Position numbers and translations under genes: made by a program. Below, piece after piece: positions 59,639-64,000 of a stretch of DNA of 64,000 nt. Numbering within the stretch: position 1 is the stretch's first letter; the number at the start of each line of letters is the position of its first letter. The notes beneath the pieces were generated by a model. That model did not search any database, had not been told where the DNA came from, and saw only the letters and a list, made by a program, of their open reading frames with translations. Source of the stretch: G963556115 sp963667375 (GTDB taxonomy: Bacteria; Planctomycetota; SZUA-567); assembly GCA_963667375.1 (NCBI GenBank), contig OY763323.1, forward strand, positions 3,840,472 through 3,904,471, read 5' to 3'.

Positions 59639-60388
59639 ATGTCAGGTCATTCACATTGGGCAGGCATCAAACACAAAAAAGCGGCAAACGATGCCAAAAA
59701 GGGTAAGGTTTTCTCACGAGTTGCAAAACTAATCTATGTAGCGGTTAGAGAAGGCGGTGGCGGCAACCCCGACGACAATCCGCGGCTGCGACTGGTTCTT
59801 GACAAGGCTCGTCAGGTAAACATGCCCAAAGACAATGTAAAACGTGCCATCGAAAAAGCCCTTGATACCTCCAGCGGCTATATACCCATGACCTTTGAAA
59901 GCTACGGTCCCGGCGGCAGCGCAATCATTGCCGAGTGTCTCACCGACAACACCATGCGTACCGGTCCGGAAGTTCGTCACCTGATGGATAAAGCCGGTGC
60001 CAAACTGGGAAAAGAAGGTTCGGTCGCCTACATGTTCCAGCGTAAGGGTGTCTTTGTAATAAACACCGAACTTGTTGAAGAAGATAAGCTTATGGAGATA
60101 ACCCTCGAAGCCGGAGCTGAAGACATGGAGGTCGCTGATGACTTCTACACTATCTACACCAGCGTTACCGATTACGTTACCGTGGGTGAGGCTCTGGAGA
60201 AGGCAAACATTGAGTCCGAGATCAGCGAACTCCGCCTGGTACCGGAGAACACCGTCGAGGTCGGACTTGAAGATGCCAGAAAAATTTTGAACATCATCGA
60301 GAAGATCGAGGATCACGAGGACGTGCAGAACGTCTACTGCAACTACGAATACAGTGACGAGGTTGCCGCGCAGCTGGAAGAGGAATAG
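59639..60388 (+). CDS. yebC: YebC/TACO1 family protein
   Basis: A 249-residue member of the YebC family, which helps ribosomes through difficult (proline-rich) stretches and was earlier described as a transcription regulator. MSGHSHWAGIKHKKAANDAKKGKVFSRVAK at the start, NMPKDNVKRAIEKAL, YGPGGSAIIAECLTDN and LGKEGSVAYMFQRKGVF are all standard. AGGAGG lies 6 bases before the ATG, a strong initiation site. A terminator follows. Confidence 0.96.
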   Translation: MSGHSHWAGIKHKKAANDAKKGKVFSRVAKLIYVAVREGGGGNPDDNPRLRLVLDKARQVNMPKDNVKRAIEKALDTSSGYIPMTFESYGPGGSAIIAECLTDNTMRTGPEVRHLMDKAGAKLGKEGSVAYMFQRKGVFVINTELVEEDKLMEITLEAGAEDMEVADDFYTIYTSVTDYVTVGEALEKANIESEISELRLVPENTVEVGLEDARKILNIIEKIEDHEDVQNVYCNYEYSDEVAAQLEEE

Positions 60389-60432
60389 CAGAGAATTATT
60401 CTGCATATGTCAGTTAATCAGGCTTTTTCATG

Positions 60433-60466
60433 CCGGCCGTCCTCACCAGCGGGGACGGCCGGTTTT
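60433..60466 (+). terminator. yebC terminator
   Basis: CCGGCCGTCC (60433-60442) pairs with 60453-60462 around a 10-base loop, followed by TTTTCTT. Confidence 0.88.
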
Positions 60467-60700
60467 CTTGCCGCCCGCTTTCACCGGCTGCATTTCACTC
60501 ACAATTAAGAACAAATACCGGAAAATATAGAGCCCGTGCCGAACTTACCTATTGTAATTATCAGAAAATTTGGTAGTATTTCTATTTCGGAAATACTTCA
60601 CTGTCAGCACATGATAATAGTGAAAAAATGACAGAAAGATATGTTGAAATATTTTTTCGTGTAATAAGTCATATGAGCTTATATTGAAAATGAAAAGGAA
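60467..60700. other. Intergenic region upstream of ftsH
   Basis: AT-rich sequence that must hold the ftsH promoter. I see TTGTAA near 60554 and TATTTC-like sites downstream but no convincing spacing. No ORF, repeat or RNA gene is visible. Confidence 0.35.
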
Positions 60701-62839
60701 ATGATGAGTTCTAACAAGAAACAGAACAAGAGCGGCGGAGGTTCAGGCGGACCGAGCAGGCAAATGCTCATCTGGTTTGCAATCTTCATCGCCATATTCT
60801 TTATATTCACCAGTTTCGGTGACTGGGGCAAGCTGACCGGCAAGATCGACGAGATCAGTTATGATCAGTTCCTCAAAGAGGTTAGCGGTGAAACCACCAA
60901 AGCCAAGATCAAGACCATAACTATTCAGACCAAGACCGGCGAGATCAGCGGTGAGTACAACAACACCGGGCTCTCAGCCAATGCCCCTCAGGGCTTCAAA
61001 GTTCAGGGACCACCGGCAGAGACCATGGGACTGGACTTCAACAAGATGCTTGAAGGCAGTGGCATTACCGTCAGATATCAGGCGCCAAGCGCCTTTACCG
61101 AGACCATTCTCTACCTGCTGCCGATTCTGCTCTTCGGCCTGCTCTTCTATCTGCTGATCTCGCGCCAGATGCGCGGTTCCGGCGGCAACCCCTTCAGCTT
61201 CGGCAAGAGCCGGGCGGTACGGGTCGATCCCACCGGCAAGAACCGCAAAACCTTCGCGGATGTCGCGGGTGTGGATGAAGCCAGAGAAGAGGTAAAGGAG
61301 GTTGTAGACTTCCTCAGAAGCCCTGAACGGGCTGAAAGACTCGGCGGACGTCTGCCTAGAGGTGTACTGCTGATCGGACCTCCGGGTACCGGTAAGACCC
61401 TGCTGGCGAAGGCTATAGCCGGTGAAGCGAACGTGCCGTTCTTCAGCATCAGCGGTTCGGATTTTGTCGAGATGTTCGTCGGTGTCGGTGCGAGCCGGGT
61501 ACGTGATCTCTTCGAGCAGGCGAAGGCGAACAGCCCCTGTATCATCTTCCTGGATGAGGTTGATGCCGTAGGTAGAAAACGTGCCAACGATCAGCCGGGA
61601 TCCGGACAGGAAGCGGCGCAGACGCTCAATGCCATCCTGGTTGAGATGGACGGCTTCACCTCTGATGACAAGGTTATCGTCATGGCGGCCACCAACCGTG
61701 TAGACGTGCTCGATCCGGCGCTGCTGCGTCCGGGACGTTTTGACCGCCGGATTCATGTTGATCTGCCGGATATCAAGGGGCGTGAATCAATTCTCAAGGT
61801 GCATGTCAAGCATGTCAAGCTTGCCGATGATGTCGATCTCTCGGTTGTTGCCCGCGCCACTCCGACCTTCAGCGGTGCGGAACTGGAGAATATTGTCAAC
61901 GAAGCGGCGCTTATCGCCGCCTTCAATGATCTGGACAAGGTAACCATGGCCTGCTTCGAGGAAGCCCGGGACAAGGTACGTTTCGGCAAGGAGAAGAAGA
62001 CCAGAGTAATGCACGATGATGACAGACGTGACACCGCCTACCATGAGGCCGGCCACGCGCTGCTGATGCACCGTCTGCCGCATGTCACACCGCTGCATAA
62101 GGTCAGCATTATCCCGCGAGGCAGAGCCCTGGGTGTCACCATGCAGCTGCCGGAACGTGATGAATACAGCTCCAGCAAGAAGAAACTTATCGGTGAGATT
62201 ATTGTCCGTGTCGGCGGCAGAGCCGCGGAAGAGCTCTTCCTTGATGACATCAGTAACGGTGCCGCCAACGATATCGAACAGGCCACCTCTTACGCCAAGG
62301 CGATGATCTGCGAATGGGGTATGTCGGAGAAGCTGGGCATGGTCAATTACGGTGACCGCCACCTCTCACAAAACTCCTATTTCGATGCGAAGGAATACTC
62401 CGAGAGAACCGCTGAGTTGATTGACAACGAGGTCCGGGAACTCATCGGAGACTGCTACCGGCAGGCTATTGAAGTACTTGCCAAGAGCAAGGATGATGTT
62501 GACCTGATCGTGGAAGCACTCATGGAATTCGAAGTACTCGGCAGAGAAGAGTTCAGACAGCTGCTGGAAGACCGCACTCTCGATAACATCCGGCGTGAAC
62601 GCGAGGAGATGAAGACCCGCGACAAGTACGATCCTAACAAGAAGATCGATACTATCGAGGACAGTCCGGCTCTACCGCCGCCACTGCCGGGTCAGACCGT
62701 GACCGATGAAACACTTGAGGCGCAGCCTGATGCCGCTCCCGAACCGCTGAGCGAAGCCGCCACCATTCAGGCGAGCGAGGCCGCCGAGCCGGAAGCTGCG
62801 GAAGAGGAAGAGAAGAAGGAAGACTCAGCCAACAGCTGA
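60701..62839 (+). CDS. ftsH: ATP-dependent zinc metalloprotease FtsH
   Basis: A 712-residue membrane protease that degrades damaged membrane proteins and short-lived regulators. Two transmembrane segments (about 22-38 and 134-154) flank a periplasmic domain. The AAA module follows: Walker A GPPGTGKT (226-233), Walker B IIFLDEVDAVG, the SRH region TNRVDVLDPALLRPGRFDR, and the zinc site HEAGH (448-452), with a third ligand Asp expected near DISNGAANDIEQAT. The C-terminal tail of about 70 residues is Glu/Pro/Ala-rich. Start ATG 60701 or the adjacent ATG 60704 are equally possible; AAAAGGAA precedes both. Confidence 0.97.
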   Translation: MMSSNKKQNKSGGGSGGPSRQMLIWFAIFIAIFFIFTSFGDWGKLTGKIDEISYDQFLKEVSGETTKAKIKTITIQTKTGEISGEYNNTGLSANAPQGFKVQGPPAETMGLDFNKMLEGSGITVRYQAPSAFTETILYLLPILLFGLLFYLLISRQMRGSGGNPFSFGKSRAVRVDPTGKNRKTFADVAGVDEAREEVKEVVDFLRSPERAERLGGRLPRGVLLIGPPGTGKTLLAKAIAGEANVPFFSISGSDFVEMFVGVGASRVRDLFEQAKANSPCIIFLDEVDAVGRKRANDQPGSGQEAAQTLNAILVEMDGFTSDDKVIVMAATNRVDVLDPALLRPGRFDRRIHVDLPDIKGRESILKVHVKHVKLADDVDLSVVARATPTFSGAELENIVNEAALIAAFNDLDKVTMACFEEARDKVRFGKEKKTRVMHDDDRRDTAYHEAGHALLMHRLPHVTPLHKVSIIPRGRALGVTMQLPERDEYSSSKKKLIGEIIVRVGGRAAEELFLDDISNGAANDIEQATSYAKAMICEWGMSEKLGMVNYGDRHLSQNSYFDAKEYSERTAELIDNEVRELIGDCYRQAIEVLAKSKDDVDLIVEALMEFEVLGREEFRQLLEDRTLDNIRREREEMKTRDKYDPNKKIDTIEDSPALPPPLPGQTVTDETLEAQPDAAPEPLSEAATIQASEAAEPEAAEEEEKKEDSANS

Positions 62840-62887
62840 TATCAGAATTATAACCTTTCCCGGCAGTAACTGACAACTCAATTCAAA

Positions 62888-62924
62888 CAGCAGGCGGATA
62901 TACTCAAGGTATATCCGCCTGCTG
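62888..62924. terminator. Bidirectional terminator between ftsH and the unknown gene
   Basis: A perfect 16-bp stem (62888-62903 with 62909-62924) around TCAAG, flanked by A-rich sequence on the left and CATTTC on the right. Confidence 0.87.
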
Positions 62925-62997
62925 CATTTCAATAACATACACAATCTTACACAACAACCACACCGGAAAGCAATCTAATTCCACAGAACCTCAAGAC

Positions 62998-63672
62998 TCA
63001 CCACTCACCGCCCTGCAGACACTCCAGATCAACCTCTTCTCCATAACTTACCAGTGACGGTTCAAAACGATCCTCACTGACGAATATCGAAAAGCTGTCA
63101 CAAGGCTCAGAATCGAAAAGATAACCGAACTGGCGCAATGCACTCTCTGGATCAAGATCATAGGCCTTATTGAAGGCGGCACCACGTTCAAAATCAGCCA
63201 GCAGTGATGAATAAGCTGATATCCGGGTAAATTTATCACGCAGCGAGTTATTTTCATTAAGGACCTGCTCAATCTCTACTTTATCGGGACGATCCGAATC
63301 GATTGTAAGCCTGCCGTCAACGCCCTGCTGTACCTCAAATCCAGGATCTCTGTCAATTCCGGCTTCAGAAAGCGTCTTCGAAAGCATATTCTTGAATGCC
63401 GCCAGATCCTCGGTAACAGCAGCGCGCAGATCAGCCCCGGTTATCACGTGGCCGAATCCGAAAAGTTCGTTGATGCCCAGAATATCTTGAGAACCTTGAG
63501 AATCTTGTGCTTCAGAACCCGCAGAAGTGACAGGAGAATCGCTAAGTACAGTATCGGAGTCGATTGCTTCGGCCAGCATATCGCTGAAGCCGTCAGAGCT
63601 TTCTGTCTGAGATATACCTGCACTTGCAGTAATTGTAGTATAGGCCGAAACGGCGCTTATGGTATGAGTCAT
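62998..63672 (-). CDS. Hypothetical acidic protein
   Basis: I do not recognise a family. The 224-residue product has no signal peptide or membrane segment. The first 65 residues are Ser/Thr/Ala/Asp-rich and probably disordered. Residues about 80-175 read as a compact domain: DLAAFKNMLSKTLSEAGIDRDPGF, a beta pair (VDGRLTIDSDRPDKVEIEQVLNENN) and SLRDKFTRISAYSSLLADFE. The end is acidic. AGGAG lies 7 bases before the ATG, which supports a real gene. It is convergent with ftsH across a bidirectional terminator. Confidence 0.7.
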   Translation of the reverse strand: MTHTISAVSAYTTITASAGISQTESSDGFSDMLAEAIDSDTVLSDSPVTSAGSEAQDSQGSQDILGINELFGFGHVITGADLRAAVTEDLAAFKNMLSKTLSEAGIDRDPGFEVQQGVDGRLTIDSDRPDKVEIEQVLNENNSLRDKFTRISAYSSLLADFERGAAFNKAYDLDPESALRQFGYLFDSEPCDSFSIFVSEDRFEPSLVSYGEEVDLECLQGGEW

Positions 63673-63967
63673 GATTTTCTCCTATTAATTATTACCCTCC
63701 ATGAGATAATAATATCAGGCATCCATGACTGATATAAACTAAAATTTTATTAACGGCAGCAGAGTTAAAAACTTAAGCTCAAAATTATTTTGCGGCAAGC
63801 TAATCTTCAATAGAAAAAACCGCATCCACACTAACATTCAGTCTCACAACCGGTAGCGTGAGAAAACCTGATATTTCAAACAACAACCTATGCGCACAGT
63901 ATAGAACAACTGTAAAATACTCATGATAATCCCGAATATTTTTATATATTATATCCAGCCTCAAGGC
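63673..63967. other. Intergenic stretch at the right end
   Basis: AT-rich sequence that must contain the promoter of the unknown gene on its left. I see no gene; a 63-codon minus-strand ORF (63800-63991) lacks a ribosome binding site and runs into the terminator. Confidence 0.4.
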
Positions 63968-64000
63968 AAAAAAAAAGGCAGCCGGGAGCAAGATGCTCCC
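63968..64000 (-). terminator. Terminator of a minus-strand gene beyond the right edge
   Basis: GGGAGCA (63984-63990) pairs with TGCTCCC (63994-64000) around AGA; the stem may extend past the window. On the minus strand GGCTGCC and nine T's (A's at 63968-63976) follow, so it ends a gene that lies to the right. Confidence 0.75.

Noticed and set aside
1..64000. Search by eye for CRISPR arrays, insertion sequences, phage genes, tRNA and rRNA genes
   Set aside because: No regularly spaced repeats, transposase motifs, inverted terminal repeats, tRNA T-loop signatures in suitable context, or rRNA signatures were seen.

Overview
The window reads as chromosomal DNA of a Gram-negative, heterotrophic bacterium. 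Signs of an outer membrane are an LptB-type ATPase, lipoprotein signals, periplasmic binding proteins and several secreted proteins. The mix of secreted beta-helix protein, sugar importers, GH1/GH57/GH77/GH114 proteins, citramalate synthase and the AmmeMemoRadiSam A/B fusion would fit the PVC superphylum (for example Lentisphaerota). This is an inference from gene content, because no rRNA gene is present. Promoters resemble sigma70 sites (TTGxxx, 16-18 bp, TATAAT). GC is moderate in genes and low between them. I see no rRNA, tRNA, insertion sequence, phage or CRISPR array.

Layout. 1-2.4 kb: the N-terminus of a PotD-like polyamine-binding protein and a secreted coiled-coil protein of unknown role. 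2.3-9.8 kb (minus): an operon for oligosaccharide uptake (family-5 binding protein, two permeases, two ATPases) ending in a GH1 beta-glycosidase, preceded by two promoter-like units that share a 16-bp box. 10-16.7 kb: gltS with a long, possibly structured leader, an MFS transporter, a beta-helix protein, a PutP-type symporter and a 6-phospho-3-hexuloisomerase. 16.8-21.8 kb: cimA with a hairpin-rich leader, a D-2-hydroxyacid dehydrogenase and gpmI. 21.9-25.1 kb: a divergent pair, a PelA-like deacetylase protein and a GH114 hydrolase, which together look like a split PelA. 25.2-32.5 kb: an orphan cheW, a ROK regulator and a xylF-xylG-xylH-xylF cassette with two binding-protein paralogues. 32.6-37.8 kb: galE, a HAD phosphatase, a FabI-like SDR, an M24-fold pseudo-peptidase and a Cys-rich lipoprotein.

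37.9-44.7 kb (plus): a tight run purA-pyrR-pyrB-(secreted Memo/AMMECR1 fusion)-hemA-hslV. 44.8-51 kb (minus): a CbiX/CbiC fusion, a diguanylate cyclase, a Bax-inhibitor-1 family protein, then malQ and lipA. 51.2-57.1 kb (plus): lepB with a large zinc-ribbon-bearing insertion, rpsU, a ZnuA-fold lipoprotein without its metal ligands, lptB with a long tail, and a polysaccharide flippase. 57.3-64 kb: a GH57-like protein, smpB, yebC, ftsH and an unknown protein.

The clearest theme worth follow-up is repeated retention of enzyme or binding folds whose catalytic or metal-binding residues are gone: the M24 protein, both halves of the Memo/AMMECR1 fusion, the CbiX half of the cobalamin fusion, and the ZnuA-like lipoprotein. 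The split PelA pair, the two structured leaders (gltS, cimA) and the duplicated xylF are the other leading observations. Many genes end in clear hairpin terminators, which helps define transcription units. No single element is a proven new system.
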